From NCBI GenBank assembly GCA_946886865.1, contig CAMPJI010000003.1, positions 16,499 through 80,498 of the forward strand: a DNA stretch of 64,000 nt. The letters are read 5' to 3'. A program made the position numbers and the translations under genes. This document shows positions 26,425 through 40,186 of this stretch, piece after piece. The first letter of the stretch is position 1, and each line of letters begins with the position of its first letter. The notes beneath the pieces were generated by a model, which was given only the letters and a program-made list of their open reading frames with translations, ran no database searches and was not told where the DNA came from. The stretch comes from an uncultured Lysobacterales bacterium. GTDB taxonomy: Bacteria; Pseudomonadota; Gammaproteobacteria; Xanthomonadales; Xanthomonadaceae.

Positions 26425-27246
26425 CTAGAACATCTCCCGCCGCAGCCCCAGCGTGGACAACACCTTGCTGGAGATCTCCTCGATCGACGTGTGCGTGGTG
26501 CTGAGCGTGGGGATGCGCTCGGCGCGGAACATCATCTCCGCCGCGGCCACTTCGCGCCGGCACGTGTCCATCTGCGCGTAGCGCGAATTCGGCCGGCGCT
26601 CCTGGCGGATCTGCTGCAGGCGTACCGGGTCGATGGTGAGTCCGAACAGTTTGTCGCGATGCGGCCGGAGCCGCGGCGGCAGCCGGTCGTGCTCCAGGTC
26701 CTCCTCCGTCAGCGGATAATTGGCCGCACGCACGCCGTAATGCATGGCCAGATACACGCACGTCGGCGTTTTGCCGGCGCGGGACACGGCCACGAGGATG
26801 AGGTCGGCTTCGGCGTAATCGATGCTGGCGCCGTCGTCGTGGCTGAGCGCGTAGTTCATCGCGTTGATTCGGCGGTGGTAGGTCTCGAAATCCACGAGGC
26901 CATGGGCACGGTTGATCGCGTGTTGCCGGGTCTCGCCGAACTCCCGTTCCAGCGGTTCGATGAAGGGCTCGAACACATCCAGCATCAGCGCACCGCTTTC
27001 GGCCAGGGCCGCCCCGACCGTGCTGTCCATGCACGAATTGATCACCACCGGACGCGCGCCATGCAGTTCGGCCGCGGCTCGGATCCGCTCCGCAGCCTCG
27101 TGGGCACGCTCCACGCTGTCCACGAACGAGATCCGCTCGCTGACGAAACGCGTGGTGGTGAACTGCGTCAGCAGGCTGTGGCCAATGGTCTCGGCGGTGA
27201 TGCCGGTGCCATCGGATACGTAGAACACCGGGCGCAATCCGGTCAT
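26425..27246 (-). CDS. ppsR: Phosphoenolpyruvate synthase regulatory protein (bifunctional kinase/pyrophosphorylase)
   Basis: The 273-residue protein is the PpsR (former DUF299) family: [20 protein letters not shown] at the start and the P-loop-like VSRAGKTPT near the middle. PpsR inactivates PEP synthase by ADP-dependent threonine phosphorylation and reverses it with phosphate. ATG at 27246 is preceded by GGAGG; the frame upstream is not part of it. It is divergent from ppsA, its substrate, with 173 bases of shared regulatory region containing two inverted repeats. Confidence 0.95.
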   Translation of the reverse strand: MTGLRPVFYVSDGTGITAETIGHSLLTQFTTTRFVSERISFVDSVERAHEAAERIRAAAELHGARPVVINSCMDSTVGAALAESGALMLDVFEPFIEPLEREFGETRQHAINRAHGLVDFETYHRRINAMNYALSHDDGASIDYAEADLILVAVSRAGKTPTCVYLAMHYGVRAANYPLTEEDLEHDRLPPRLRPHRDKLFGLTIDPVRLQQIRQERRPNSRYAQMDTCRREVAAAEMMFRAERIPTLSTTHTSIEEISSKVLSTLGLRREMF

Positions 27247-27261
27247 CGAGAACCTCCGCGA

Positions 27262-27278
27262 GGCCCGCCATGCGGGCC
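27262..27278 (-). repeat. Hairpin in the ppsR leader
   Basis: GGCCCGC and GCGGGCC pair around a three-base loop (CAT), just upstream of the ppsR ribosome site. It could affect ppsR translation or be a remnant of an operator. Confidence 0.4.
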
Positions 27279-27296
27279 GCTCCATACGAAAAACCC

Positions 27297-27325
27297 CGTC
27301 GAATCAACCTTGTATGGATTCGACG
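27297..27325. promoter_or_regulatory. Nine-base inverted repeat in the ppsR/ppsA divergent region
   Basis: CGTCGAATC (27297-27305) and GATTCGACG (27317-27325) are perfect inverted repeats with an eleven-base spacer, midway between the two divergent starts. The position suits an operator controlling both genes; the binding protein is not known. Confidence 0.45.
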
Positions 27326-27419
27326 CCCGGGCGATCATAGCGGCTTGGCCGCGCCCACCGCCGGCGCCCGCCAATTCAACCCCCTGCCCTCGCCCCGAAC
27401 ACCCGGGAGATCGAACGCC

Positions 27420-29807
27420 TTGAACGAGAACATCCTCTGGCTGCACGCGCTGCGCCTCAACGACCTGGCCCGCGTGGGCGGCAAGAACTCTTCGCTCGGC
27501 GAGATGATCGGCCATCTGGCCGGGCTCGGCGTTTCAGTACCGGGCGGCTTCGCCACGACCGCCGAGGCGTTCAAGGACTTCATCGCCCACAACGACCTGC
27601 ACCAGCGCATCTTCGACCGCCTGGCCACGCTGGACGTCGAGGACGTGCCGGCGCTGACCGCGGCCGGCAGGGAGATCCGCGGCTGGGTGATCGATGCCCC
27701 GCTGCAGCCGCCACTGGACTCGGATATCCGCGCTGCCTACCGCCAGTTGTGCGGCGAGAACGGCGGCGGTGACGTCGCCGTGGCCGTGCGTTCCTCGGCG
27801 ACCGCCGAGGACCTGCCGGACGCCTCCTTCGCCGGCCAACAGGAAACGTTCCTCAACGTCACCGGCGAGGACGACGTCGTCCACAAGGTGAAGGAAGTTT
27901 TTGCCAGCCTCTACAACGACCGCGCGATCGCCTACCGCGTGCACCACGGCTTCAAGCACGAGGACGTGTTCCTGTCGGCGGGCGTGCAGCTGATGGTGCG
28001 TTCCGACGTCGGCGCCTCGGGCGTGCTGTTCACGCTCGACACCGAGTCCGGCTTCCGCGATGTGGTCTTCATCACCGGCAGCTATGGCCTGGGCGAGATG
28101 GTCGTGCAGGGTGCGGTGAATCCCGACGAGTTCTACGTCTACAAGCCGACGCTCGCGCAAGGCAAGCCGGCGATCCTTCGTCGCTCGATCGGCGCCAAGC
28201 AGCTGCGCATGGTCTATTCGGACGTGCCGGGCGAGCGCGTGCGCACCGAGGACACCCCTGCCGAGCTGCGCAATGCGTTCTCGATCAGCGACGAGGACGT
28301 GCACGAGCTGGCACGCCAGGCCATCACCATCGAGAAGCACTACGGCCGCCCGATGGACGTGGAGTGGGCGAAGGACGGCGTCAGCGGCAAGCTCTTCATC
28401 GTCCAGGCGCGCCCGGAGACCGTGAAGTCGCGCGGCAAGGCCACCCAGATGGAGCGCTTCCAGCTGGGCGAGCGGGGCCCGGTGGTCTGCGAGGGGCGCG
28501 CCATCGGCCAGCGCATCGGCACCGGCGTGGCGCGCGTGGTACGCAGCCTTGAAGACATGAGCCGGGTGCAGCCCGGCGACGTGCTGGTCGCCGACATGAC
28601 CGACCCGGACTGGGAGCCGGTGATGAAGCGGTCGGCCGCGATCGTCACCAACCGCGGCGGTCGCACCTGCCACGCGGCCATCATCGCGCGTGAGCTGGGC
28701 GTTCCGGCCGTGGTCGGCACCGGCAACGCGCTGGACACCATCCAGGACGGCCAGACGGTGACCGTGAGCTGCGCCGAGGGCGACACCGGCTTCATCTATG
28801 ACGGCGCCCTGCCCTTCGAACGCCACGTGGCCGACTTGGAGCAGATGCCCGAAGCGCCGCTCAAGGTGATGATGAACGTCGCCAACCCCGAGCGCGCGTT
28901 CGACTTCGCGATGCTGCCCAACGCTGGAGTGGGCCTGGCGCGGCTGGAGATGATCATCGCCAGCCACATCGGCATCCACCCGAAGGCGCTGCTGGAGTAC
29001 GCCAGCCAGGACGCGGCGACCAAGCAGAAGATCGACGCGCGCATCACCGGCTATGGCGACCCGGTCGACTTCTACGTCGATCGCCTGGCCGAGGGCATTG
29101 CGACGATCACTGCATCGTTCGCGCCGCACCCGGTGATCGTGCGCCTGTCGGATTTCAAGTCCAACGAGTACGCCAACCTGATCGGCGGCGCCCGCTACGA
29201 GCCGCACGAAGAGAACCCGATGATCGGCTTCCGCGGCGCCAGCCGCTATGTCGATCCGAGCTTCACCGAAGCGTTCGCGCTGGAGTGCCGTGCGGTGCTC
29301 AAGGTCCGCCAGGAGATGGGGCTCACCAACTGCTGGGTGATGATCCCGTTCGTCCGCACGCTGGACGAGGGCCGCAAGGTGGTCGAGGTGCTGCGCGCCA
29401 ACGGCCTGGAGCAGGGCAAGGACGGCCTGAAGATCATCATGATGTGCGAGCTGCCGTCCAACGCGCTGCTCGCCGAGGAGTTCCTTGAGATCTTCGACGG
29501 CTTCTCGATCGGTTCCAACGACCTGACACAGCTGACGTTGGGCCTGGACCGCGATTCGGCACTCGTCGCGCACCTGTTCGATGAGCGCGATGCGGCCGTC
29601 AAGAAGCTGCTGTCGATGGCAATCCAGACCGCACGCGCGAAGGGCAAGTACGTCGGCATCTGCGGACAGGGCCCCAGCGACCATCCGGACCTGGCGGAGT
29701 GGCTGATGGAGCAGGGGATCGAATCGGTGTCGCTCAACCCCGACACCGTGGTCGACACCTGGCTGCGCCTGGCCAAGGCCAAGGGCAGCAAGGGCAAGTC
29801 CGCCTGA
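27420..29807 (+). CDS. ppsA: Phosphoenolpyruvate synthase
   Basis: The 795-residue enzyme makes PEP from pyruvate and ATP for gluconeogenesis. The N-terminal ATP-grasp domain begins [14 protein letters not shown]; the phosphohistidine domain has [14 protein letters not shown] with the active histidine; the C-terminal PEP-binding barrel has [15 protein letters not shown] and [16 protein letters not shown]. The start is TTG at 27420, with GGGAG about eleven bases upstream; no ATG fits the conserved N-terminus. Length is normal for the family. It is followed by a good terminator and lies opposite its regulator ppsR. Confidence 0.97.
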   Translation: MNENILWLHALRLNDLARVGGKNSSLGEMIGHLAGLGVSVPGGFATTAEAFKDFIAHNDLHQRIFDRLATLDVEDVPALTAAGREIRGWVIDAPLQPPLDSDIRAAYRQLCGENGGGDVAVAVRSSATAEDLPDASFAGQQETFLNVTGEDDVVHKVKEVFASLYNDRAIAYRVHHGFKHEDVFLSAGVQLMVRSDVGASGVLFTLDTESGFRDVVFITGSYGLGEMVVQGAVNPDEFYVYKPTLAQGKPAILRRSIGAKQLRMVYSDVPGERVRTEDTPAELRNAFSISDEDVHELARQAITIEKHYGRPMDVEWAKDGVSGKLFIVQARPETVKSRGKATQMERFQLGERGPVVCEGRAIGQRIGTGVARVVRSLEDMSRVQPGDVLVADMTDPDWEPVMKRSAAIVTNRGGRTCHAAIIARELGVPAVVGTGNALDTIQDGQTVTVSCAEGDTGFIYDGALPFERHVADLEQMPEAPLKVMMNVANPERAFDFAMLPNAGVGLARLEMIIASHIGIHPKALLEYASQDAATKQKIDARITGYGDPVDFYVDRLAEGIATITASFAPHPVIVRLSDFKSNEYANLIGGARYEPHEENPMIGFRGASRYVDPSFTEAFALECRAVLKVRQEMGLTNCWVMIPFVRTLDEGRKVVEVLRANGLEQGKDGLKIIMMCELPSNALLAEEFLEIFDGFSIGSNDLTQLTLGLDRDSALVAHLFDERDAAVKKLLSMAIQTARAKGKYVGICGQGPSDHPDLAEWLMEQGIESVSLNPDTVVDTWLRLAKAKGSKGKSA

Positions 29808-29859
29808 CCGCCGGATGACACCGCGCTAACGCGTGCGGCGCTACGCTGCGCGCACAACC

Positions 29860-29884
29860 GACGCCCCGCTCTTCGCGGGGCGTC
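29860..29884 (+). terminator. Intrinsic terminator after ppsA
   Basis: GACGCCCCGC and GCGGGGCGTC form a ten-base-pair stem with a TCTTC loop, followed by GCGTTT. It ends ppsA before the mscS gene. Confidence 0.75.
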
Positions 29885-29945
29885 GCGTTTGGAGCCCCGA
29901 CTCGATGGGTTCTCCGCATCTATCGACTTGAACAGGAGGTGGTAC

Positions 29946-30893
<948 letters not shown>

Positions 30894-30902
30894 CGCCGCG
30901 CG

Positions 30903-31475
30903 CTACTCCTGGGGCAGTCCGCTCAGCCGCCCCATGAAGTACCGGTAGTGGCGCAGTTCGGCGATGGAGTCGTGCACGTCGCTGAGTGCGGTGTGCTTGG
31001 CCTCCTTGCCGACACCGGCCATGACGTCCGGTGCCCATCGGCGCGCCAGCTCCTTGATCGTGCTGACGTCGAGGTTGCGGTAGTGGAAGTGCCGCTCCAG
31101 CTCCGGCATTTCGCGGTGCAGGAAGCGCCGGTCCTGGCAGATCGAGTTGCCGCACATCGGCGACGCGCCGGCCGGGACCCAGTCGTTGAGAAAAGCGAGC
31201 GTGCGGGTTTCGGCCTCCTCCATCGCCACGCCGTCCTCCAGCACGCGATTCCACAAGCCCGACTTGCGGTGCTGGTTGCGGTTCCACTCGTCCATCGCCT
31301 CGAGCCGCTGCAGCGAATGGCGGATCGCCAGCTCGGGCCCTTCGGCCAGGACGTTGAGGTCGGCGTCGGTGACCACCGTGGCGATCTCGAGGATCGAATC
31401 GTTGACCGTATCCAGCCCGGTCATCTCCAGGTCGATCCAGATCAACCTGTGGTCGTTTCCATTCTTCGCCGCCAT
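30903..31475 (-). CDS. orn: Oligoribonuclease
   Basis: The 190-residue 3'-5' exoribonuclease degrades very short RNAs. DEDDh motifs are visible: [21 protein letters not shown], and [17 protein letters not shown] at 31475 is preceded by GGGGAG; the longer frame to 31556 runs into the divergent gene. It is convergent with mscS, with nine bases between the stops. Confidence 0.97.
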   Translation of the reverse strand: MAAKNGNDHRLIWIDLEMTGLDTVNDSILEIATVVTDADLNVLAEGPELAIRHSLQRLEAMDEWNRNQHRKSGLWNRVLEDGVAMEEAETRTLAFLNDWVPAGASPMCGNSICQDRRFLHREMPELERHFHYRNLDVSTIKELARRWAPDVMAGVGKEAKHTALSDVHDSIAELRHYRYFMGRLSGLPQE

Positions 31476-31542
31476 GGGCTCCCCGTCGTGTCCGTGTCGC
31501 GGCATGATAGCCGAGCCCCCGCAGCAAGAGAGCAGCCAACGG

Positions 31543-32022
31543 ATGTTCCAGAACACCCATTACGCGATCCTGACGGCCATGTTGGCGCCCGCGTTCTTCC
31601 TGACGGCCACTGCCTCATTGCTGATGTCGGCCAACAACCGCCTTGCGCGCGTCGTGGACCGGTTGCGGGGCCTCTTGCGCGAACTGGACGAGGGCGACCT
31701 CGATGCGGCACAGATCGAGCGAATGGATCGGCTGGTCGACGTGCAGCGCCGACGCTCCAATCTCGTGCTGCGTGGAAGCCAGCTGCTGTACGCGGCGATC
31801 AGTTTTTTCGTCGGCACCAGCCTGTCGGTGGCCATCGACGCCTTCCTCAACTACCGGCTGGGCAGCCTGCCCACGATCCTGGCGGTGCTGGGCGTGCTGG
31901 CGATGTTCGCCGCCAGCATCAACCTGTCGCGTGAGTCGGCCATGGCGGTGTCAGCGCTCAACGAGGAAATGGACCATGCCCACGGCCGGGCCCGGGCGAA
32001 GCGCCGGGGCACAGGGGAGTAA
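31543..32022 (+). CDS. DUF2721 membrane protein
   Basis: The 159-residue protein has an N-terminal segment [21 protein letters not shown], the family's basic [17 protein letters not shown], a charged coil, and two more membrane segments ([37 protein letters not shown]). DUF2721 proteins are of unknown function. It is divergent from orn with 67 bases between the starts, and is followed by a REP-like element. Confidence 0.85.
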   Translation: MFQNTHYAILTAMLAPAFFLTATASLLMSANNRLARVVDRLRGLLRELDEGDLDAAQIERMDRLVDVQRRRSNLVLRGSQLLYAAISFFVGTSLSVAIDAFLNYRLGSLPTILAVLGVLAMFAASINLSRESAMAVSALNEEMDHAHGRARAKRRGTGE

Positions 32023-32027
32023 GCGTT

Positions 32028-32102
32028 GCAGGAGCGGCTTCAGCCGCGATCATGGGGCGGCGTACGAACATACGCCACGTTCACGGCTGAAGCCGCTCCT
32101 GC
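32028..32102. repeat. REP/BIME-like inverted pair
   Basis: A perfect 19-bp arm GCAGGAGCGGCTTCAGCCG (32028-32046) is inverted at 32084-32102. Between them lies a small hairpin GGCGTA/TACGCC. This GGAGCGGCTTCAGCCG core is like the common extragenic palindromes of Lysobacter and pseudomonads. It sits between convergent genes and may stop transcripts on both sides. Confidence 0.85.
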
Positions 32103-32123
32103 AGCTCGACTTGCCCGCTCAGG

Positions 32124-34206
<2,083 letters not shown>

Positions 34207-34321
34207 GGGGCCGGAGCGGGAATGGGGAACAGGGAATAGGAGGCCGAGGGGAATCTGCCGCGTCGCATCAGTGGGCGGCACCCGGTTCCTGCCTGTGCCC
34301 GCCCCCCGTCCCGCGCGTGCT

Positions 34322-35779
34322 TTATCCCGCCCGGTAGTTCGGCGGTTCCTTGGTGATCTGCACGTCGTGCACGTGGCTCTCGCGCGAGCCTGCGCCGGTG
34401 ATGCGCACGAAGCTGGGCTTCTTACGCATGTCCTCGATCGACGCGCAGCCCACGTAGCCCATGGTGGCGCGCAGGCCGCCGGCGAGCTGGTGGACGACGT
34501 TGCGCAGCGGGCCGCGGTAGGGCACGCGGCCTTCGATGCCCTCCGGCACCAGCTTGTCGGCGTCGGACGCATCCTGGAAGTAGCGGTCCTTGGAGCCCTG
34601 CTCCATCGCGCCCAGGCTGCCCATGCCGCGGTAGCTCTTGTAGCTGCGGCCCTGGAACAGCTCGACCTCGCCCGGCGCCTCCTCGGTGCCGGCGAACAGG
34701 CCGCCGACCATGACCGTCGACGCGCCGGCGACCAGCGCCTTGCCGATGTCGCCGGAATAGCGGATGCCGCCGTCGGCGATCAGCGGGATGCGGTCCTGCA
34801 GCGCTTCCGCGACCATCGCCACCGCGGTCACCTGCGGCACGCCGACGCCCGCGACGACGCGCGTGGTGCAGATCGAACCCGGGCCTACGCCCACCTTCAC
34901 GGCATCTGCGCCGTGGTCCATCAGCGCCAGCGCGGCATCGCCGGTGACGATATTGCCGCCGATCACCTGCAGCTGCGGGAAGCGCGTCTTGACCCATTTC
35001 ACCCGGTCCAGCACGCCTTGCGAGTGGCCGTGTGCGGTATCGACCACCACCACGTCAACGCCGGCGGCGGCCAGCGCCTCGATGCGGGCCTCGGTGTCGC
35101 CGCCCACGCCCACGGCCGCGCCGACCAGCAGGCGTTCGCTGCTGTCGTAGGCGGCGTTGGGGTTATCGGACTTCTTCTGGATGTCCTTGACGGTGATCAG
35201 GCCGCGCAGCTCGAAGCCGTCGTTGACCACCAGCACCTTCTCGATGCGGTGCTTGTGCAGCAGCTGCACCACTTCCTCGTCGCTGGCGCCCTCGCGCACC
35301 GTCACCAGGCGGTCACGCTTGGTCATGATGTGGCGGACCGGGTCGTCGAGCTTCTTCTCGAAGCGCATGTCACGGCTGGTGACGATGCCGACCAGCTGGC
35401 CGCCGTCCACCACCGGCACGCCGGAAATGTTGCGCGCACGGGTGAGCTTGAGCACCTCGGCGATGGTGGTCTCGGGGCCGACGGTAAACGGCTCCTTGAT
35501 CACGCCGGCCTCGAACTTCTTGACCTGCGCGACGTGCGCGGCCTGCTGCTCCAGGCTCATGTTCTTGTGGATGATGCTCAGGCCGCCGAGCTGGGCCAGT
35601 GCGATGGCCAGGCGTGCTTCGCTGACGGTGTCCATCGCGGCCGACAGGATCGGCAGGCGGATGGTGAGGTCGCGGGTGACGCGGGTTTCGAGCGATACGT
35701 CCTTGGGCAGGACGGTGGAATGCGCGGGAACGAGCGATACGTCGTCGTAGGTCAGCGCTTCAGCCTGGATGCGCAGCAT
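34322..35779 (-). CDS. guaB: Inosine-5'-monophosphate dehydrogenase
   Basis: The 485-residue enzyme oxidises IMP to XMP with NAD, the committed step to GMP. The barrel start is [20 protein letters not shown], two CBS domains are inserted (about residues 95-205), and the active-site loop [18 protein letters not shown] holds the catalytic Cys. ATG at 35779 begins the conserved sequence; the frame to 35809 is extra. It leads the guaB-guaA-tadA group. Confidence 0.98.
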   Translation of the reverse strand: MLRIQAEALTYDDVSLVPAHSTVLPKDVSLETRVTRDLTIRLPILSAAMDTVSEARLAIALAQLGGLSIIHKNMSLEQQAAHVAQVKKFEAGVIKEPFTVGPETTIAEVLKLTRARNISGVPVVDGGQLVGIVTSRDMRFEKKLDDPVRHIMTKRDRLVTVREGASDEEVVQLLHKHRIEKVLVVNDGFELRGLITVKDIQKKSDNPNAAYDSSERLLVGAAVGVGGDTEARIEALAAAGVDVVVVDTAHGHSQGVLDRVKWVKTRFPQLQVIGGNIVTGDAALALMDHGADAVKVGVGPGSICTTRVVAGVGVPQVTAVAMVAEALQDRIPLIADGGIRYSGDIGKALVAGASTVMVGGLFAGTEEAPGEVELFQGRSYKSYRGMGSLGAMEQGSKDRYFQDASDADKLVPEGIEGRVPYRGPLRNVVHQLAGGLRATMGYVGCASIEDMRKKPSFVRITGAGSRESHVHDVQITKEPPNYRAG

Positions 35780-35875
35780 GGGGCGGCCCGGGTGGATGAA
35801 GCGCGCCATTGTACCGCGCGCGGGCGGCCTGCGCTTGCCTCGTGGCCCGCGGAAACGCCGTCCCGCTGCCCCGGC

Positions 35876-36775
35876 TCAGGGGGCGGCCGGGTCCGCGGCT
35901 TCGGCCGCCTCCAGGGTGTTCTGCATCAGCGTAGCAACCGTCATCGGCCCCACCCCGCCCGGGACCGGCGTGATCCAGCTGGCCCGCTCCGCTGCGGCCG
36001 CGTAGCCCACGTCGCCCACCAGACGGCCGTCGTCCAGGCGGTTGATGCCCACGTCGATGACCACGGCGCCCGGCTTCACCCATTCGCCCGGGATGAGCTG
36101 CGGCCGGCCGACCGCCACCACCAGGATGTCGGCGCCGCGCACGGCCGCCTCCAGCACATCCGGCGGCGTGAACTTGTGGCAGCACGTGGTGGTGCAACCG
36201 GCGATCAGCAGCTCGAGCGCCATGGGCCGCCCGACGTGGTTGGAGACGCCGACGATGGTGGCACTCTGCCCGCGCACCGGCCGGTCGGTGTAGCCCAGCA
36301 GCGTAGTGATGCCGCGCGGCGTGCACGGGCGCAGGCCGAACTGGCGCAGCGCGAGGTGGCCGACGTTCTCCGGGTGGAAGCCGTCCACGTCCTTGCGCGG
36401 GTCGATGCGGTGGATCAGCGCGGTGGCGTCGCGGCGGTCAGGCAGCGGCAACTGCACCAGGATGCCGTGGACATCGGGGTCGGCATTCAGTCGGTCGATC
36501 AGGGCCAGCAACTCGTCATCGCCGGTGTCGGCCGGCAGGTCGTGGTCGATCGCGCGGATGCCGACCTTCTCGGCGGCCCGGCGCTTGTTGCGCACGTACA
36601 CGGCCGACGCCGGGTCATTGCCCACCAGCACCACCGCCAGGCCCGGCGCCGACTTGCCGGCCGCCAGGCGCGCATCGACCTGGGCCTTGAGGTTGTCGAG
36701 CAGGTCCTCGGCGATGCGTTTGCCGTCGAGGATTCGGGCGGTGCTGGACGTGTGGGACTTGCTGGTTCGGGTCAT
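35876..36775 (-). CDS. folD: Bifunctional methylenetetrahydrofolate dehydrogenase/cyclohydrolase
   Basis: The 299-residue enzyme interconverts C1-tetrahydrofolates. Key motifs are the [14 protein letters not shown] lysine region, [16 protein letters not shown], and the NADP site [17 protein letters not shown] [17 protein letters not shown], with the ending [23 protein letters not shown] at 36775 gives a slightly long N-terminus ([11 protein letters not shown]) before [15 protein letters not shown] long open frame upstream to 37897 is antisense shadow of the hydrolase gene. Confidence 0.97.
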   Translation of the reverse strand: MTRTSKSHTSSTARILDGKRIAEDLLDNLKAQVDARLAAGKSAPGLAVVLVGNDPASAVYVRNKRRAAEKVGIRAIDHDLPADTGDDELLALIDRLNADPDVHGILVQLPLPDRRDATALIHRIDPRKDVDGFHPENVGHLALRQFGLRPCTPRGITTLLGYTDRPVRGQSATIVGVSNHVGRPMALELLIAGCTTTCCHKFTPPDVLEAAVRGADILVVAVGRPQLIPGEWVKPGAVVIDVGINRLDDGRLVGDVGYAAAAERASWITPVPGGVGPMTVATLMQNTLEAAEAADPAAP

Positions 36776-36848
36776 GCTGGGGAGAGTGCGCGCTGGAACG
36801 TAGCCGCGCATTATCGCTGATCGACAGCGCCCTTTCCGGAGACCGGCC

Positions 36849-37160
36849 ATGACCGAGCACGACCACGAAACCACCGCGATCGAAGCCGCCGTGTTCAGGC
36901 GCCTCCGGCAGCACCTGCTGGAGGCACGCCCCGACGTGCAGAACATCGACCTGATGATCCTGGCCGGCTTCTGCCGCAACTGCCTGGCCGACTGGTACCG
37001 CGAGGCCGCCGAGACCCGCGGCATCACCATGACCCGGGACGAGGCGCGGGAGGCGGTGTATGGCGAGCCCTTCCCGCAGTGGAAGTCCAAGCACCAGCGT
37101 GATGCGACGCCGGAGCAACTGGCCGCCTTTGATGCGGCGAAGCGCTCGCACGCCGTCTGA
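36849..37160 (+). CDS. DUF1244 family protein
   Basis: The 103-residue protein matches the small DUF1244 family: [55 protein letters not shown]. Two cysteines (FCRNC) may bind metal. Function is not established. GGAG precedes the start; it is divergent from folD and eleven bases before the hydrolase gene, so these two are probably an operon. Confidence 0.85.
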   Translation: MTEHDHETTAIEAAVFRRLRQHLLEARPDVQNIDLMILAGFCRNCLADWYREAAETRGITMTRDEAREAVYGEPFPQWKSKHQRDATPEQLAAFDAAKRSHAV

Positions 37161-37171
37161 ATCGACCCTCG

Positions 37172-37972
37172 ATGGCACGCCGGGCGTGGCGACGCACCCT
37201 GCTGCGGGCCCTGGTGCTGCTTGCCATGGGCTACCTCGCCGTCTGCGTGCTGGTCGCGGCACGGCAGCGCGACCTGATGTACTTCCCGGCATTCACCCGC
37301 ACCTCGGCCGCGGGCGCCGACCTGACGCTGGTCGTGGACGATGTCCGACTGCGGGCCTGGGTGGTCAACCCCGGGCGTGCGCATGCGCTGGTGTATTTCG
37401 GCGGCAATGCGGAGGCCGTCGAGGTGCACCGGGATGCGTTCGCGCACTGGTTCCCCGGCCACACCGTGTACCTGCCGGCCTACCGCGGCTACGGCGCCAG
37501 CGAGGGTTCGCCCTCGGAAGGCGCGCTCAAGCAGGACGCGCTGGCGTTCTTCGACCACGCCGCGGCCCGCCACGCATCGGTCGATGTCATCGGACGCAGC
37601 CTGGGCAGCGGAGTCGCGGCCCATGTCGCCTCGCGGCGGCCGGTACAGCGGCTGTCCCTGGTCACGCCGTTCGACAGCATGGTCACGGTGGCCCGCCACC
37701 ATTACCCGTGGCTGCCGGTGGACTGGCTCATCCGGGACCGGTTCGATTCCTCTCTCGCGCTGGCGGGGTTCGAGGACGAGGTTCAGGTCGTGCGCGCGGG
37801 TGACGATGAGGTCGTGCCAGCGCACAGCACCCGGCGACTGATCGATGCCCTGCCCCGCGCGTCCACCACAGAGGTGACGCTTACCGGCGCCGGCCATAAC
37901 ACCGTAGACGCCGATCCTGCCTACGGCGCGGCGCTGCAGGCCTTCATGCGGCGGGACACGACGCGGCGCTAG
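37172..37972 (+). CDS. Membrane-anchored alpha/beta hydrolase
   Basis: The 266-residue protein has an N-terminal anchor ([21 protein letters not shown]) and an alpha/beta-hydrolase core: oxyanion-side [20 protein letters not shown], nucleophile elbow [12 protein letters not shown], acid DDEVVP, and histidine GAGHNTV, a full Ser-Asp-His triad. It is of the BEM46/YfhR type; substrate unknown. Its stop shares CTAG with the stop of the convergent DUF2272 gene. Confidence 0.88.
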   Translation: MARRAWRRTLLRALVLLAMGYLAVCVLVAARQRDLMYFPAFTRTSAAGADLTLVVDDVRLRAWVVNPGRAHALVYFGGNAEAVEVHRDAFAHWFPGHTVYLPAYRGYGASEGSPSEGALKQDALAFFDHAAARHASVDVIGRSLGSGVAAHVASRRPVQRLSLVTPFDSMVTVARHHYPWLPVDWLIRDRFDSSLALAGFEDEVQVVRAGDDEVVPAHSTRRLIDALPRASTTEVTLTGAGHNTVDADPAYGAALQAFMRRDTTRR

Positions 37973-38958
37973 TCACCCGTTGCAGGCGTCGCACAGCGCG
38001 GCACGCCCGAGCCGACCACGCAGTGCACGCAGCAGGCCTGCGACGGTGGTGCCTGCGGTGAGAGCGACGGCATGGCCCGCATCGGCAGCCCCGGTTTCAG
38101 TTTGAGCAGCGTGGTCCACTGCTGCCGGTTGAAACTGCAGGCCTCCCGGTTGAGGGGTGAGCAGTAGGCGCTGTCGCCCTGCGGCAGCCCCCAGAACTGG
38201 CCGCTGCGGTTGAGCGGCAGGATGCGCATGGTCACCGACTGCAGCAGGTTGCCGCCGATGAGATACGCATTGCCGTCGCTGCCCGCGTCGACCACCACAT
38301 CGCAATGCATGGCCAGCGAACCACCGGGGTTGCGGGCGAACCAGCTCGACAGCGCGGGGTGGCTGTCAGCCCCGCTGCCACCCCCGCGGGCGTAGCACAG
38401 CAGGTCGCCTACCGCGGGACGGGCGGTGCGTGGATCCTCCGCGAGGTACGGGCTCGATTCGGGGCGCAGATAGGCATCCCGGACATAATCGACGTGGGCG
38501 GGTGACGCGCGGAACCCCGGGACGCCCGACTGCACCATCACGTACGACATGAAGGCCGCCGACCACGGTTTGTCGATCACGAATGTCCGGCAGCCCGGCA
38601 CCGGCCCACTGCCGCGACGTGCATAGGCGCAGGTGCTGGCCCCGGGCGCGAACGACATCGCACCCATCAATCCGCTGCCCTGCCAGTAGTCCACCACGCG
38701 CAGCCATGCCGGCGTGGCGCCGTCGTTCAGACGCGTGTCCTCGGCTTCGTACACCGCGGTACTGACCAGCCGCCCGTCGGCATCAATGAAGGGCTGGTAC
38801 CAGAGCGCATGTTCGCGGCAGGCCACCGCTGCGATCCGCGATGGCAGGTCACGGGCCTGGGCGGGGTCGGTCGACAGGCAACCCGCCTCGGCCGCGCTCG
38901 ACCATGCACCCGCAAACGCAAGCGCTGCTACCCAACTCCACCACGCGGCCTGCCTCAT
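37969..38958 (-). CDS. DUF2272 secreted protein
   Basis: The 329-residue protein has a signal peptide ([21 protein letters not shown]) and a DUF2272 domain: [51 protein letters not shown], and [14 protein letters not shown], which has the Cys/His/Asp arrangement of an amidase-like fold, although a role is not proven. There are many cysteines, as in periplasmic proteins. ATG at 38958 has GAGG upstream. Confidence 0.82.
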   Translation of the reverse strand: MRQAAWWSWVAALAFAGAWSSAAEAGCLSTDPAQARDLPSRIAAVACREHALWYQPFIDADGRLVSTAVYEAEDTRLNDGATPAWLRVVDYWQGSGLMGAMSFAPGASTCAYARRGSGPVPGCRTFVIDKPWSAAFMSYVMVQSGVPGFRASPAHVDYVRDAYLRPESSPYLAEDPRTARPAVGDLLCYARGGGSGADSHPALSSWFARNPGGSLAMHCDVVVDAGSDGNAYLIGGNLLQSVTMRILPLNRSGQFWGLPQGDSAYCSPLNREACSFNRQQWTTLLKLKPGLPMRAMPSLSPQAPPSQACCVHCVVGSGVPRCATPATGD

Positions 38959-39014
38959 CGCCTGATCCTCGCATCGCCTAACGGGAATGGCCTGCAGGCC
39001 AATGGACGCGGGCG

Positions 39015-40163
39015 TCAGGGGCCGGCGCAGAACCGCGCGTAGTCGATATAGCCGGGAAACGGTGTACCCGGTGTGCATACCGCACAGTGCGGATCGGCCC
39101 CCAGCCGGGTTTCACGGAACCGCATGGCCAGCGCATCGAAGTGCAGCAGCCGCCCGCGCAACGGCTCGCCCAGCCCGAGGATGAGCTTGATCGCCTCGGT
39201 AGCCTGCAGCAGGCCGATCACGCCGGGCAGCACACCCAGCACGCCGGCCTCGGCGCAGTTGGGCGCGGCGTCCGCTGGCGGCGGCTCCGGAAATAGACAG
39301 CGGTAGCAGGGCGCCTCGCCCCGGTGGCGGCCGGCATCGAACACGCTGACCTGCCCTTCGAAACGGTGCACCGCCCCGTAGACCAGGGGCTTGCCCAGCT
39401 TCACGCAGGCGTCGTTGAGCAGGTAACGGGCGGGGAAGTTGTCGGCGCCGTCGATCACGACATCGGCCGAGGCGATCAGGCGCTCCACGTTGCCGGAATC
39501 GATGCGCTCGCCTAAGGTTTCGATGTCGACGCCCGGGTTCAGCGCCGTCAGGGCGATGCGCGCCGACTCCACCTTCGGCATGCCCACTCGGGCATCGGTA
39601 TGCAGCACCTGGCGCTGCAGGTTGCTGCGATCGACCACGTCGTCATCGGCGAGCACGATCGAGCCGACCCCGGCCGCGGCGAGGTAGAACGCCGCCGGCG
39701 ACCCCAGGCCACCGGCTCCGACCATCGCCACGCGTGCGGCCTGCAGGCGTCGCTGACCGGCCTCGCCCACTTCCGGCAGGCGCAGGTGGCGGGAGTAGCG
39801 TTCGAAGAAATCCGCATCGCCTTCGGGCCGCTCGATGGGCAGCCCGTCCGCCATCCAGCGTTCCGTGCCGCCCTCGACAGTAGCCACGCCGGTATAGCCG
39901 GCCGCCACGAGCACTTCGGCGGCCTTGAGCGAGCGGCCGCCCACCTGGCAGATCAGCATGACAGGCGTCGACGGGTGCGGGACTGCCGCCGCCGGATCGC
40001 CCTCGAGATCGCCCCGGGCGACGCCGGTCGCACCCGCGGCGAACCCGAGCATGCGCTCATGGTGCTCGCGCACGTCGATCAGCAGGCCGCCCCGCTGCTG
40101 GCGCCGATAAGCCTCGGCGGGCGGGATGTGTTCGATGTGGCGCTCTCGGGTCGTCGGATCCAT
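39015..40163 (-). CDS. moeB: MoeB/ThiF-type adenylyltransferase with N-terminal rhodanese domain
   Basis: The 382-residue protein starts with a rhodanese domain (residues about 10-110; active loop LICQVGGRS with Cys) and continues with an E1-like domain: FERYSRHLRLPEVGEAGQ, ATP-site VGAGGLGSPAAFYLAAAGVG, and zinc pairs CYRC and CAVC. MoeB adenylates the small sulfur-carrier MoaD in molybdopterin synthesis. The rhodanese-first order differs from the MoeZ type, where it is at the C-terminus. It follows moeA by 23 bases. Confidence 0.9.
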   Translation of the reverse strand: MDPTTRERHIEHIPPAEAYRRQQRGGLLIDVREHHERMLGFAAGATGVARGDLEGDPAAAVPHPSTPVMLICQVGGRSLKAAEVLVAAGYTGVATVEGGTERWMADGLPIERPEGDADFFERYSRHLRLPEVGEAGQRRLQAARVAMVGAGGLGSPAAFYLAAAGVGSIVLADDDVVDRSNLQRQVLHTDARVGMPKVESARIALTALNPGVDIETLGERIDSGNVERLIASADVVIDGADNFPARYLLNDACVKLGKPLVYGAVHRFEGQVSVFDAGRHRGEAPCYRCLFPEPPPADAAPNCAEAGVLGVLPGVIGLLQATEAIKLILGLGEPLRGRLLHFDALAMRFRETRLGADPHCAVCTPGTPFPGYIDYARFCAGP

Positions 40164-40186
40164 GCCCCGATTATCGCGCGCCCGGC

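Noticed and set aside
29889..29945. Longer start for the mscS gene (TTG at 29889)
   Set aside because: It would overlap the ppsA terminator region and has no ribosome site, while GTG at 29946 has AGGAGG.
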